Below are positions 22,946 through 30,903 of a DNA stretch of 54,053 bases, one piece after another. The DNA is from CAZNJQ01 sp964573545. Lineage in GTDB: Bacteria > Patescibacteriota > Minisyncoccia > Phycocordibacterales > UBA2135. Every line of letters begins with the position of its first letter. Position 1 is the stretch's first letter. Position numbers and translations under genes: made by a program. The notes beneath the pieces were generated by a model, which was not told the origin of the DNA, did not search any database, and was given only the letters and a program-made list of their open reading frames with translations. Where the stretch lies: positions 1-54,053 of the forward strand of contig CAZNJQ010000001.1 of assembly GCA_964573545.1 (NCBI GenBank), written 5' to 3'.

Positions 22946-23707
22946 TTAGTTTTTAGTTTCTGACCCTCCGATGACAGCGGCTCGCGCAGATTTTCTTGCT
23001 TTAGTGATTTTTTTCTCCTGCGCGCCACTTGCTTCATCTCCGGCATTTTGAGAGACCGCTTTGAAAAACTGGAGGCTCTTTTCCGGAGCTACGATGATGA
23101 CATACTTGAAGTTCAGGATATCCAGAAGGTTCATGGCGGCAACCGGAGCAATTCGGATACTGCCGAAATTTCTGAATGCCCTCTCCACGAGAGGATCTTT
23201 TTCGGGCGTATAGACACATGCGCCGTTCTCCTTGCGCGCGCTGATGCGGCCGAACCCCGGTATGCCCGCAAGCTTCATCACCGTCTCATGCGCTTTCTTT
23301 GTTTTTGCTTCCGGAAGCGACAGGGCATCCAAAAACAAGATTTCCCCATCCCTGAATTTTCTCGACAAGACGATCCTTATCGCGAGGCTTCCTTCTTTTA
23401 CATTTATTTTTCGTTTGAAATTCCTCGTATTCCGCGGACCAAACGTAATACCCCCGCCGCGCCAAAGCGGAGACCTGATGGACCCGTGCCGCGCACGCCC
23501 TGTTCCTTTCTGTTGCCACGGCTTCTTGCCGCCACCCGAGACTTCACGACGGTCTTTTGTATGCGCGAAAATCCGGCGCCTGTTCAAAGAAAGCGATGTG
23601 GCGATTTGGTGGATTAAGTCGCTGTTCCATTTCAACCCGAAAACGCTCTCCGGGACATCAATGTCCCGTTCTCGTGTGCCGTTTTGATTGTAGAGTGTCG
23701 CTTTCAT
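22946..23707 (-). CDS. rplD: 50S ribosomal protein L4
   Basis: 253 residues. Family signature KDRREVSGGGKKPWQQKGTG-like segment followed by ARHGSIRSPLWRGGG is complete (tunnel-lining loop), then the globular part with KYVIIVAPEKSLQFF. A C-terminal tail of about 35 residues rich in Lys and Ala (EKKITKARKSARAAV) is added. Confidence 0.95.
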   Translation of the reverse strand: MKATLYNQNGTRERDIDVPESVFGLKWNSDLIHQIATSLSLNRRRIFAHTKDRREVSGGGKKPWQQKGTGRARHGSIRSPLWRGGGITFGPRNTRNFKRKINVKEGSLAIRIVLSRKFRDGEILFLDALSLPEAKTKKAHETVMKLAGIPGFGRISARKENGACVYTPEKDPLVERAFRNFGSIRIAPVAAMNLLDILNFKYVIIVAPEKSLQFFKAVSQNAGDEASGAQEKKITKARKSARAAVIGGSETKN

Positions 23708-23729
23708 GTGTAGTGCGTGTAGCGCGAAA

Positions 23730-24353
23730 TTACTTCATACTGCGAACTTCGATGAGCGTTCCTCTTCGTCCCGGAACTGCGCCGCTCACTAAAAGCTCCC
23801 CGTGCTCTTTATCAATGGCAAGAACCTTCAGGTATTTGACGGTAACCCGATCGCCTCCCATGCGCCCGGCCATGCGCATGCCTTTTGCGACACGCCCTCC
23901 TGCGCGCCCGCCGCCGCCGATGGAGCCCGCCTCCCGCTCGGAGTGTTTTTGTCCGTGCGTGCGCGGCCCTCCGCCGAATCCATGGCGCTTTACGACGCCC
24001 TGGAATCCTTTTCCTTTTGAAATGCCAGAAACTTCCACGATATCGCCTGCGGAAAAGAGCGAAACATCCATCACATCACCCGTATTAAAATTTTTTGCGT
24101 CATCGGGATTATTAAGACGAAACTCTTTGAGATGACGAAACGGCCCAACACCTTTCAGGTGCCCCGTCTCCGGCTTGTTTGCGCGTTTCTTACTTCCACT
24201 TCCGACTTGCACCGCGACATAGCCGTCTTTCTCGGCAGTTCTCACCTGTGTCACCGTGATTGGAGAAATAGAAAGAAGCGTCGCAGGATATGCTCGTCCT
24301 GTGTCGTCAAAAAACTGCGTCATATTCAATTTTGTGCCGAGAATAAACTTCAT
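23730..24353 (-). CDS. rplC: 50S ribosomal protein L3
   Basis: 207 residues. KFILGTKLNMTQFFDDTGRAYPATLL at the start; EVSGISKGKGFQGVVKRHGFGGGPRTHGQKHSE and the tail KVLAIDKEHGELLVSGAVPGRRG are the uL3 hallmarks. First gene of its transcript; rpsJ, which normally precedes it, lies upstream behind two hairpins and a small gene. Confidence 0.96.
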   Translation of the reverse strand: MKFILGTKLNMTQFFDDTGRAYPATLLSISPITVTQVRTAEKDGYVAVQVGSGSKKRANKPETGHLKGVGPFRHLKEFRLNNPDDAKNFNTGDVMDVSLFSAGDIVEVSGISKGKGFQGVVKRHGFGGGPRTHGQKHSEREAGSIGGGGRAGGRVAKGMRMAGRMGGDRVTVKYLKVLAIDKEHGELLVSGAVPGRRGTLIEVRSMK

Positions 24354-24465
24354 GATGTTTCAGGTCTGCGACTGTGCGCCGATATGCCGGATTATTTAAA
24401 AACGCGCCTCAATGGCGCAATTTGAACATGCGTGCCATTGGTCCACCACGGGCGGACATAGCTAC

Positions 24466-24523
24466 CCTTCGACAGGCTCAGGGTATATGAAAACGAGTAT
24501 ACAGGAGTGTTTGGGAAATGCAA
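24466..24523 (-). promoter_or_regulatory. promoter and leader hairpin of rplC-rplD-rplW-rplB
   Basis: On the minus strand TTGCAT (24518-24523), 16-nt spacer, TATACT (24496-24501); start near 24489 and a leader of about 135 nt. A hairpin with TACCCT / AGGGTA arms (about 24464-24486) lies close to the 5' end; its loop carries TTCGACAGGCTC, a word seen as a dispersed repeat in many bacterial genomes. Confidence 0.5.
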
Positions 24524-24541
24524 GAAGACCCAGGTAAAAGA

Positions 24542-24805
24542 CTAAGAATGGCCGCCGCCGCATCGACCCGCGTCTCTCTTAGAAATCTGCTCTGCAAACA
24601 CAATATTCCCTTCAGGGTCATACGATATTTCGTCCAGGCAAACTCTATGATTCTCGCCGTTGCATTCAAGCACTTTCTCCTTCACCACTAAGCCATCTTC
24701 GCTCTTTTCTAAGATCTCTCGCTGGATGGTGCGATACCGCGGCGGCTTCTCTTCCTCTTCTTTATTTTTTATACTTTCTATTTTCATTTTAGGAGGTCCT
24801 TCCAT
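24542..24805 (-). CDS. hypothetical protein, 87 aa
   Basis: Charged small protein: KIESIKNKEEEEKPPRYRTIQ, then REILEKSEDGLVVKEKVLECNGENHRVCLDEISYDPEGNIVFAEQ and a C-terminal GRCGGGHS. The central part looks like a short beta sheet. No family recognised. A TATACT box at 24812-24817 (minus) is 6 nt from the ATG at 24805, which would make the message leaderless; another ATG is at 24787, and the frame is open to 24829. It occupies the place between rpsJ and rplC where no gene is normally found. Confidence 0.55.
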   Translation of the reverse strand: MEGPPKMKIESIKNKEEEEKPPRYRTIQREILEKSEDGLVVKEKVLECNGENHRVCLDEISYDPEGNIVFAEQISKRDAGRCGGGHS

Positions 24806-24844
24806 GCAGTCAGTATATGACATGTGCATGATAAAGTCACTTCA

Positions 24845-24880
24845 CCACAAAAAATCCCCCGGACGGGGGATTTTTTGTGG
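24845..24880 (-). terminator. terminator of tuf-rpsJ
   Basis: A perfect 16-bp stem (24845-24860 with 24865-24880) and GGAC loop with A/T-rich ends. It separates rpsJ from the rest of the S10 cluster. Confidence 0.85.
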
Positions 24881-24912
24881 TGTGTTTTACAACCCTTTGA
24901 GGCGCCTCAAGA

Positions 24913-24952
24913 CTTTAGAAAATTGGCCGCTTCTGCGGCCAATTTTCTAAAG
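24913..24952 (-). other. perfect 18-bp hairpin spanning the rpsJ stop codon
   Basis: Arms 24913-24930 and 24935-24952 are fully complementary with a 4-nt loop; the TAG of rpsJ lies in the first arm of the RNA. There is no T-run, so it may protect the 3' end or mark a processing site in front of the true terminator at 24845-24880. Confidence 0.7.
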
Positions 24953-25381
24953 CATCTTCACGTCGATATTCACACCGGAGGGAAGCGTCAGATTCGTAAG
25001 CGCTTCGATAAGATTCGGCGTTGGATTCTCAATGTCGATGAGTCGCTTGTGGACCCGCATCTCGAATTGTTCTCGCGAATCTTTGTAGATGAATGTCGAA
25101 CGATTAACGGTATATTTCTTTATCTCGGTCGGCAATGGGACCGGTCCGCGTATCTGCGCTCCATGACGAAGCGCGGTGTCCATAATTTGTTTGACGCTTG
25201 CATCAAGCAACTTGTGCTCGTACGCGGCAACGCGGATGCGCAACCGCTGTATTTCTGGAGCGGCGGCCTTCTTAACAGCGGCTTTCTTCTTCACTGGAGC
25301 GGCAGATTTTACCTGCTCTCCCATCGGAGTCGCTTTTTTCGCCGCTTTTGGTTTTTTTGTTTCCTTTATTGCCTTCGGCAT
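24947..25381 (-). CDS. rpsJ: 30S ribosomal protein S10 with N-terminal extension
   Basis: 144 residues where 100-105 are usual. The core runs from about residue 45: QRLRIRVAAYEHKLLDASVKQIMDTALRHGAQIRGPVPLPTEIKKYTVNRS and ends with LTNLTLPSGVNIDVKML. The first 43 residues are Lys/Ala-rich (KAIKETKKPKAAKKA), like the tails found on eukaryotic or CPR ribosomal proteins. Located 18 nt after tuf; ends in an 18-bp hairpin and a terminator, so it is cut off from rplC. Confidence 0.95.
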   Translation of the reverse strand: MPKAIKETKKPKAAKKATPMGEQVKSAAPVKKKAAVKKAAAPEIQRLRIRVAAYEHKLLDASVKQIMDTALRHGAQIRGPVPLPTEIKKYTVNRSTFIYKDSREQFEMRVHKRLIDIENPTPNLIEALTNLTLPSGVNIDVKML

Positions 25382-25399
25382 GCGTCGTAAGATTAAGTA

Positions 25400-26593
25400 T
25401 TACGCAGTGATTTTTGTGACAACACCCGCGCCAACAGTCTTCCCTCCTTCGCGGATGGCGAACCGCTGCTGCTCTTCGAGCGCGACAGGTGCGATAAGCT
25501 TCACTTTGAGATTTGACGTATCTCCCGGCATCACCATTTCAGTGCCCTGTGGGAGAATCACTTCGCCGGTAATGTCAGTCGTCCGGATGTAGAACTGCGG
25601 CTTATAGCCGTTGAAGAACGGCGTGTGGCGCCCTCCTTCCTCTTTTTTCAAAACGTAGATCTCTGCGTCGAATTCCGTGTGCGGAGTAACAGAGCCGATC
25701 TTCGCAAGCACTTGCCCGCGAGTGATGTCTTCCTTCTTCGTACCGCGAAGAAGTATTCCGGCGTTGTCGCCGGCAAGAGCTTCGTCAAGGGATTTATTGA
25801 ACATTTCAATGCCCGTAATAGTCGTCCGTGCAGTCGGTTTAATGCCAACGATCTCAATTTCTTCTCCGACTTTGAGTCGTCCTCTCTCAACGCGGCCCGT
25901 TGCGACAGTTCCGCGGCCTTCGATCGAGAAGATGTCCTCGACGGGCATAAGGAACGGTTTGTCGAGGTCTCGTTCCGGAAGCGGAATGTACTCATCAAGC
26001 GCCTTCGCGAGTTCCAGGATCGGTTTTGCCGCTTCATCATTTGCTGATTTTGCTTCAAGCGCCTTCAGTGCCGAACCTCGTATAACAGGGGCACCCGTGC
26101 TGTCGAAGTTATATTTCTTCAAGAGCTCTCGCACTTCTTCTTCGACGAGGTCAATGAGGTCTTTGTCGTCCACCATGTCAACTTTGTTCAAAAAGACCAC
26201 GATTCTCGGCACACCAACCTGCTTCGCAAGGAGAATGTGTTCGCGAGTCTGGGGCATGACGCCATCGGTCGCCGCAACCACAAGGATCGCGCCGTCCATC
26301 TGCGCCGCGCCGGTAATCATGTTCTTAATATAGTCCGCGTGGCCTGGCGCATCGATGTGCGCATAGTGCCGCGCATCAGTTTCGTACTCGTTGTGAGAGA
26401 GGGCGATCGTAATGCCGCGCTCTCGCTCTTCAGGAGCGGAGTCGATCTCGGAGACGCCCCTCAATTTCACTTTCTTTCCCGCAAGATTAAGCACGTTCAG
26501 GATTGCTGCGGTGAGCGTCGTCTTGCCGTGGTCAACGTGTCCGATGGTGCCGACGTTTACGTGCGGCTTCTCTCGTGTAAATTTTTCTGCCAT
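25400..26593 (-). CDS. tuf: elongation factor Tu
   Basis: 397 residues. GTPase that brings aminoacyl-tRNA to the ribosome. G1 GHVDHGKTTL, switch II DAPGHADY, NKVD and the GSALKAL motif are intact; domains 2 and 3 follow (VEDIFSIEGRGTVATGRVERG, EIYVLKKEEGGRHTPFFNGYKPQFYIRTTDITG). First gene of tuf-rpsJ. Confidence 0.98.
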   Translation of the reverse strand: MAEKFTREKPHVNVGTIGHVDHGKTTLTAAILNVLNLAGKKVKLRGVSEIDSAPEERERGITIALSHNEYETDARHYAHIDAPGHADYIKNMITGAAQMDGAILVVAATDGVMPQTREHILLAKQVGVPRIVVFLNKVDMVDDKDLIDLVEEEVRELLKKYNFDSTGAPVIRGSALKALEAKSANDEAAKPILELAKALDEYIPLPERDLDKPFLMPVEDIFSIEGRGTVATGRVERGRLKVGEEIEIVGIKPTARTTITGIEMFNKSLDEALAGDNAGILLRGTKKEDITRGQVLAKIGSVTPHTEFDAEIYVLKKEEGGRHTPFFNGYKPQFYIRTTDITGEVILPQGTEMVMPGDTSNLKVKLIAPVALEEQQRFAIREGGKTVGAGVVTKITA

Positions 26594-26747
26594 AAGATAT
26601 AACGTGTAACTGCCAGAATGGAATCCGCGAGAACAGCGCTGGACTCACTTCCGGTAATTATTACGAACTAAACTAATAATTGATAATTAAAGGTATCACA
26701 AAATATGTGCCGAAACAAAAAACGGCGCACGTATGCGATTGCATTCC

Positions 26748-26775
26748 ACTATAGCAAGGCTCGCGGGGAAGTCAA
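26748..26775 (-). promoter_or_regulatory. tuf promoter
   Basis: TTGACT (26770-26775), 16-nt spacer, TATAGT (26748-26753) on the minus strand; start near 26740 and a 147-nt leader beginning with a small CGCA/TGCG hairpin. Confidence 0.65.
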
Positions 26776-26801
26776 GGTAAAATTATAAAGGTTCCTCTGA
26801 C

Positions 26802-26833
26802 AAAATAAACCCGCACTACAGAGGCAGTGCGGG
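26802..26833 (-). terminator. terminator of the six-helix membrane protein gene
   Basis: CCCGCACT / AGTGCGGG stem followed on the minus strand by TTTATTTTG. Confidence 0.8.
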
Positions 26834-26837
26834 CAAA

Positions 26838-27392
26838 TCATGACGAACGTTTTCCGGAAAATCCGCAGAAAATAACGAACAGCGCGCCAAAAACCGGGAA
26901 CCAACTTGAGAAAAACGGCGAAAACAAAAAAAGAGACGTGTCGGTGAGAACAATGTATGCGCTTGAACCCAGAGCAGAAAAGGCTGCTAGGAAAGCGCTC
27001 CAGAAAAGAATCCTTTCTTTCCCCTCGCAGCGAGAGATGAACGCGAGGACTCCCGTTCCGATAAAAGAAACACCCCCTGCAAATGCAATGCTGCCTATCG
27101 TGAGAAACGGCTCCGCGATGAGCGGCGGCTCATCTTCAGAAAACGGAGAGAACGCAGAATATGTCCCCAAGAGAACGGCGGCGGCTGATATGAAGAGCGC
27201 GCCCCAGAAGGCGTTTTTATCTCCTTCCCGCAAAACTGCGCCGGGCAAAAGAAGTGAGCCCGCTACTGAGAGAAGAATCCCCGTGATGAAAACCGCTGAT
27301 GTCGATTCCGCATCAAATGCGAAGATAAAGAACCAAACAAGTGCAAGCGGCACGGCGGCGATGGTCGCCGCACGGATGCGTCTATCGCCCAT
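26838..27392 (-). CDS. hypothetical six-helix membrane protein
   Basis: 184 residues, six hydrophobic helices at about residues 8-26, 32-50, 62-79, 97-118, 128-147 and 157-176, with very short loops. Acidic residues in loop 3-4 (FSEDEPP). No family recognised. It stands between fusA and tuf, which are normally adjacent, and a copied fragment of the fusA 3' end lies just upstream, which suggests it entered or was rearranged here. Confidence 0.65.
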   Translation of the reverse strand: MGDRRIRAATIAAVPLALVWFFIFAFDAESTSAVFITGILLSVAGSLLLPGAVLREGDKNAFWGALFISAAAVLLGTYSAFSPFSEDEPPLIAEPFLTIGSIAFAGGVSFIGTGVLAFISRCEGKERILFWSAFLAAFSALGSSAYIVLTDTSLFLFSPFFSSWFPVFGALFVIFCGFSGKRSS

Positions 27393-27464
27393 GGAGCGAA
27401 CCGTACGTTATTGCGCCTCTTTCCTTATAATAACACAGCTTGGGGCGGAGTCTGGCTTCATTTT

Positions 27465-27617
27465 CTTGCAGCAATTATTCCCTCTGCGACATGTTGGGGA
27501 ACCCCAGGCCCGACGATATTCCATATCGTCGGGCGGGGTGAGATGTGGTAAAAAAGAGTAAAGCGGTTCTTGTTATTTCCTTGCAGCAATTATTCCCTCT
27601 GCGACATGTTGGGGAAC
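27465..27617. repeat. 38-bp direct repeat: duplicated 3' end of fusA with hairpin between copies
   Basis: The 38 bases at 27465-27502 recur exactly at 27580-27617, where they encode the last residues of EF-G (NMSQ-like segment PQHVAEGIIAARK). The copy outside the gene is a non-coding remnant. Between the copies is a CCCGACGATAT / ATATCGTCGGG hairpin (27509-27534) that may end the fusA transcript. Confidence 0.85.
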
Positions 27618-29717
27618 AGGCGCATATCGTTCAAATTCCATCGTAAATGTCGCGCGTCCTTCGGTCATTGAACGGAGCGTCGTGATATAGCCGAACATTT
27701 CCGCAAGCGGAACTTTCGCGTCGATGACCCGCAACATGCCGCGCTCAGACATATTCTCGATCTGTCCGCGCTTTGAATTCAGGTGTCCCGTGATGTCACC
27801 CATGAATTTATCGGGGGTTACGACTTCCACCCGCATTACCGGCTCAAGAAGCACTGGTTTCGCTCGCCGTGCGGCGTCTTGGAACGCCATAGATGCGGCG
27901 ATCTTAAACGCAATTTCAGACGAATCGACTTCGTGGTATGAACCGTCGAATAAATCGACGGACACATCAACGACAGAGTATCCCGCCATAATGCCGCGCG
28001 ACATGCCCTCTTTGATCCCTTTCTCAACCGCGGGAATAAATTCCTGCGGTATGACGCCCCCTTTGATGTTGTTGATAAATTCAAAATTCTCTTCGCGTTT
28101 GACGTTCTTGGGAATTTTCGCGCCCTCTTTGATTGGCTCAATGGGCTTCACTTTGATCTTGACATGACCATACTGTCCGCGGCCGCCGGTTTGTCTGATG
28201 TATTTTGATTCCGCTTCTGCGGCAATCGTAACTGTCTCCCGATATGCAACCTGCGGAGCCCCCACATTCGCCTCGACGGAGAATTCCCGCCGCATACGGT
28301 CGACGATAATCTCAAGATGGAGTTCGCCCATGCCCCAGATAACGGTTTCGAGTGTCTCGGGATCGGAGGTAACTTTAAATGTCGGGTCCTCGTCGGAGAG
28401 ACGTTTCATCGCCATACCCATCTTCTCCTGGTCCGCTTTTGTCTTAGGCTCTATCCTCATGGACACAACCGGGGTCGGGAATGAAATCTGCTCGAGCACG
28501 ATAGGGTTTGATTCATCGCAGAGTGTGTGCGACGTCATCGTGTTTTTGAGTCCGACTGCCGCCGCGATCTCTCCTGCGTACACCTTCTTCACTTCTTCGC
28601 GCTTATCCGCCTGCAGGCGAACGATACGCCCTAGCCGCTCTTTTTCGCCAGTCGTGGAATTGAAGATATATGTGCCCGCATCAACCGTCCCCGAGTAAAC
28701 CCTGAAGAAAGTGAGCATACCCACGAACGGATCCGCTTGCAGTTTGAACGCAAGCGCCGAGAAAGGCTCGTCGTCCGAGGAATGGCGCACTGTTTCTTCT
28801 CCGGTCTTCGGATTTATGCCTATGATCGGAGGAATGTCGAGCGGAGAAGGCAAGTAATCGACGACGGCATTGAGGATAAGTTGGACCCCTTTGTTTTTGA
28901 GAGCCGAGCCGCAAAACACAGGGAAAATTTCGTTCGTAACAACCGCCTTCCGCAATGCCTTCTGGAGGGACTCCAAAGGAATCTCTTTGCCTTCCAAGTA
29001 GTCGTTCATAAGCGCCTCATCGGTCTCCACGATCTTTTCGATGAATTCGCCGTGGAATTTCTGCGCGTCTGCCTTAAGTTCTTCGGGAATCGGAGACTCC
29101 TTAACGACTATCCCCATATCACCCTCAAAGTGATACGCCTTAAGTGTAAGAAGGTCGATGACACCCTCGTGTTTACCCTCTTCGCCGATCGGTATCTGCG
29201 CACGAACTGCTTTTTTCGTAAGCCGGTCAAGAATAGTGCTGAACGAGTGTTCAAAACTCGCGCCGATACGGTCCAATTTATTAATAAAACAAATTCTCGG
29301 AACTTTTCCCTCGTCGGCATAACGCCAGTTCGTCTCCGACTGCGGCTCAACGCCCGCAACACCGTCGAAAACGACCACCGCACCGTCGAGTACCCGGAGC
29401 GAGCGCTTCACCTCCGCGGTGAAATCAATATGTCCCGGAGTGTCAATGATGTTAAAACGATAGAAATTCTCCGGAGCGTTCGCCGCATCTGTTTTTTTCC
29501 AAAAACACGTTATGGCTGCGGCAGTGATAGTGATCCCACGCTCCCGCTCTTGCTCCATCCAGTCGGTCACGGTCTCCCCCTCGTGCACCTCTCCGATTTT
29601 GTGCGTCGCGCCGGTATAAAAAAGAACCCGCTCGGACGTCGTCGTCTTACCCGCGTCAATGTGGGCAATAATCCCGAAATTGCGCACTTTTTCCAATGGA
29701 TATTTTCTATCTTCCAT
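27573..29717 (-). CDS. fusA: elongation factor G
   Basis: 714 residues. Translocase GTPase. G1 AHIDAGKTTTSERVLFYTG, switch II IDTPGHIDFTAEV, NKLDRIGA, then domains II to V (RMRREFSVEANVGAPQVAYRETV; GGVIPQEFIPAVEKGI; HLNSKRGQIENMSERG; PLAEMFGYITTLRSMTEGRA). Start at 29717 from MEDRKYPLEKVRNFGI; the frame runs on to 29744. Third gene of rpsL-rpsG-fusA; tuf follows after a membrane protein gene. Confidence 0.98.
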   Translation of the reverse strand: MEDRKYPLEKVRNFGIIAHIDAGKTTTSERVLFYTGATHKIGEVHEGETVTDWMEQERERGITITAAAITCFWKKTDAANAPENFYRFNIIDTPGHIDFTAEVKRSLRVLDGAVVVFDGVAGVEPQSETNWRYADEGKVPRICFINKLDRIGASFEHSFSTILDRLTKKAVRAQIPIGEEGKHEGVIDLLTLKAYHFEGDMGIVVKESPIPEELKADAQKFHGEFIEKIVETDEALMNDYLEGKEIPLESLQKALRKAVVTNEIFPVFCGSALKNKGVQLILNAVVDYLPSPLDIPPIIGINPKTGEETVRHSSDDEPFSALAFKLQADPFVGMLTFFRVYSGTVDAGTYIFNSTTGEKERLGRIVRLQADKREEVKKVYAGEIAAAVGLKNTMTSHTLCDESNPIVLEQISFPTPVVSMRIEPKTKADQEKMGMAMKRLSDEDPTFKVTSDPETLETVIWGMGELHLEIIVDRMRREFSVEANVGAPQVAYRETVTIAAEAESKYIRQTGGRGQYGHVKIKVKPIEPIKEGAKIPKNVKREENFEFINNIKGGVIPQEFIPAVEKGIKEGMSRGIMAGYSVVDVSVDLFDGSYHEVDSSEIAFKIAASMAFQDAARRAKPVLLEPVMRVEVVTPDKFMGDITGHLNSKRGQIENMSERGMLRVIDAKVPLAEMFGYITTLRSMTEGRATFTMEFERYAPVPQHVAEGIIAARK

Positions 29718-29793
29718 GATGAAAATTAAAAATGAAAAATTCAAAATTACACTACAAAATTAAAAATCAACTAACCGAGCGAGGGGTAGGAAC

Positions 29794-30264
29794 CTACCGC
29801 GCAAAGTGCGCAAACGCTTTGTTCGCTTCGGCCATTTTGTGAGTATTCTCTTTTTTGAGAACCGCCGCACCTTCTCCGTTGCTCGCGGATATCAATTCTT
29901 CAGCGAGCCGCTTGTACATAGGAACCCCTTTTCGGGCGCGCGCAGCCTCGAGAATCCAGCGCATCGTAAGCGCCGTGCGCCGCTCCGGGCGAACCTCACG
30001 CGGAACCATGTAGTTCGCGCCTCCGATCCGACGGGACATCACCTCGGTAACAGGACCGACATTCTTAAATGCCTTCTCAAGGACCTCCAGTGGGTCCTCG
30101 ACTTTTGTTTTCTCCTTCACTACATCAAGCGCCCTGTATACGACAATGCGTGCGGTTTCTTTCTGGCCGCTCTTCATGACGGAATTAATAAGCTTCTCCA
30201 CTTTCGTGGATCCGTACCGATGGTCTGGCCGCAGTGTTCTCTTTTTTCTGACCGGGCGTCGCAT
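29794..30264 (-). CDS. rpsG: 30S ribosomal protein S7
   Basis: 156 residues. MRRPVRKKRTLRPDHRYGSTKVEKLINSVMKSGQKETA, the region VTEVMSRRIGGANYMVPREVRPERRTALTMRWIL and the C-terminal helix are typical of uS7, a primary assembly protein. Confidence 0.97.
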   Translation of the reverse strand: MRRPVRKKRTLRPDHRYGSTKVEKLINSVMKSGQKETARIVVYRALDVVKEKTKVEDPLEVLEKAFKNVGPVTEVMSRRIGGANYMVPREVRPERRTALTMRWILEAARARKGVPMYKRLAEELISASNGEGAAVLKKENTHKMAEANKAFAHFAR

Positions 30265-30310
30265 AAGTGTAGTGTGCTAAGTGTTGCTTTTAAAATATAA
30301 TCAACTTATA

Positions 30311-30718
30311 TTATTTCGGTTTCTTTGTGCCATACTGGCTCCGCGCCTGGCGCCTTTTTGCCACTCCTTCGGCATCCAAAACTCCGCGAACAATAGTATA
30401 CCGAACGCCGATATCCTTCACGCGCCCCCCGCGGACAAGGACGACCGAGTGCTCCTGGAGGTTGTGCCCTTCGCCGGGAATGTATGCGGTCACCTCCATG
30501 CCGTTCGTGAGGCGGACGCGGGCGATTTTTCTCACCGCTGAGTTCGGCTTTCTGGGGGTGGTTGTCTTTACCTGAAGACACACACCGCGCTTGAAGGGAG
30601 ACGGGTAATGTACCGGCCTGTTCTTGAGCACATCAAAACCGCGCCGGAGCGCAACGGCTTTCGATTTTCTCTTGGACTTGGTCCTTTTGCTTTTTACGAG
30701 TTGGTTCAGTGTCGGCAT
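30311..30718 (-). CDS. rpsL: 30S ribosomal protein S12
   Basis: 135 residues. MPTLNQLVKSKRTK at the start; the decoding-centre loop TTPRKPNSAVRKIARVRL keeps Lys43. The second conserved loop reads RVKDIGVRY instead of RVKDLPGVRY: one residue, the proline known as P90 in E. coli, is missing. The DNA (GTG AAG GAT ATC GGC GTT CGG) shows no frameshift. First gene of the str-type operon. Confidence 0.97.
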   Translation of the reverse strand: MPTLNQLVKSKRTKSKRKSKAVALRRGFDVLKNRPVHYPSPFKRGVCLQVKTTTPRKPNSAVRKIARVRLTNGMEVTAYIPGEGHNLQEHSVVLVRGGRVKDIGVRYTIVRGVLDAEGVAKRRQARSQYGTKKPK

Positions 30719-30736
30719 GTGTTTTTATTTCGTCGA

Positions 30737-30755
30737 GCCCCGCCGCCGGCGGGGC
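30737..30755 (-). other. GC-rich hairpin in the rpsL leader
   Basis: GCCCCGCC / GGCGGGGC perfect 8-bp stem with a 3-nt loop, about 19 nt before the rpsL start codon. It may modulate translation of the operon. Confidence 0.55.
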
Positions 30756-30798
30756 GAGTGAAGACGAAACGCGGGTTCAATACCTTTATATCTTGTAT

Positions 30799-30826
30799 AT
30801 AGTACAGGGAATCTTTATCCCGTCAA
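30799..30826 (-). promoter_or_regulatory. promoter of rpsL-rpsG-fusA
   Basis: TTGACG (30821-30826), 16-nt spacer, TACTAT (30799-30804) on the minus strand. Confidence 0.6.
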
Positions 30827-30903
30827 CAAAACAGAACGCCTGGCGAGAGCCAAGCAGTTTTCACTTTACTATGCCGCCGCTGAAAAAGCAAATCGAACGA
30901 GTG

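Noticed and set aside
28737..29729. 330-codon frame on the plus strand inside fusA
   Set aside because: Antisense to EF-G; no recognisable domain or start signal.
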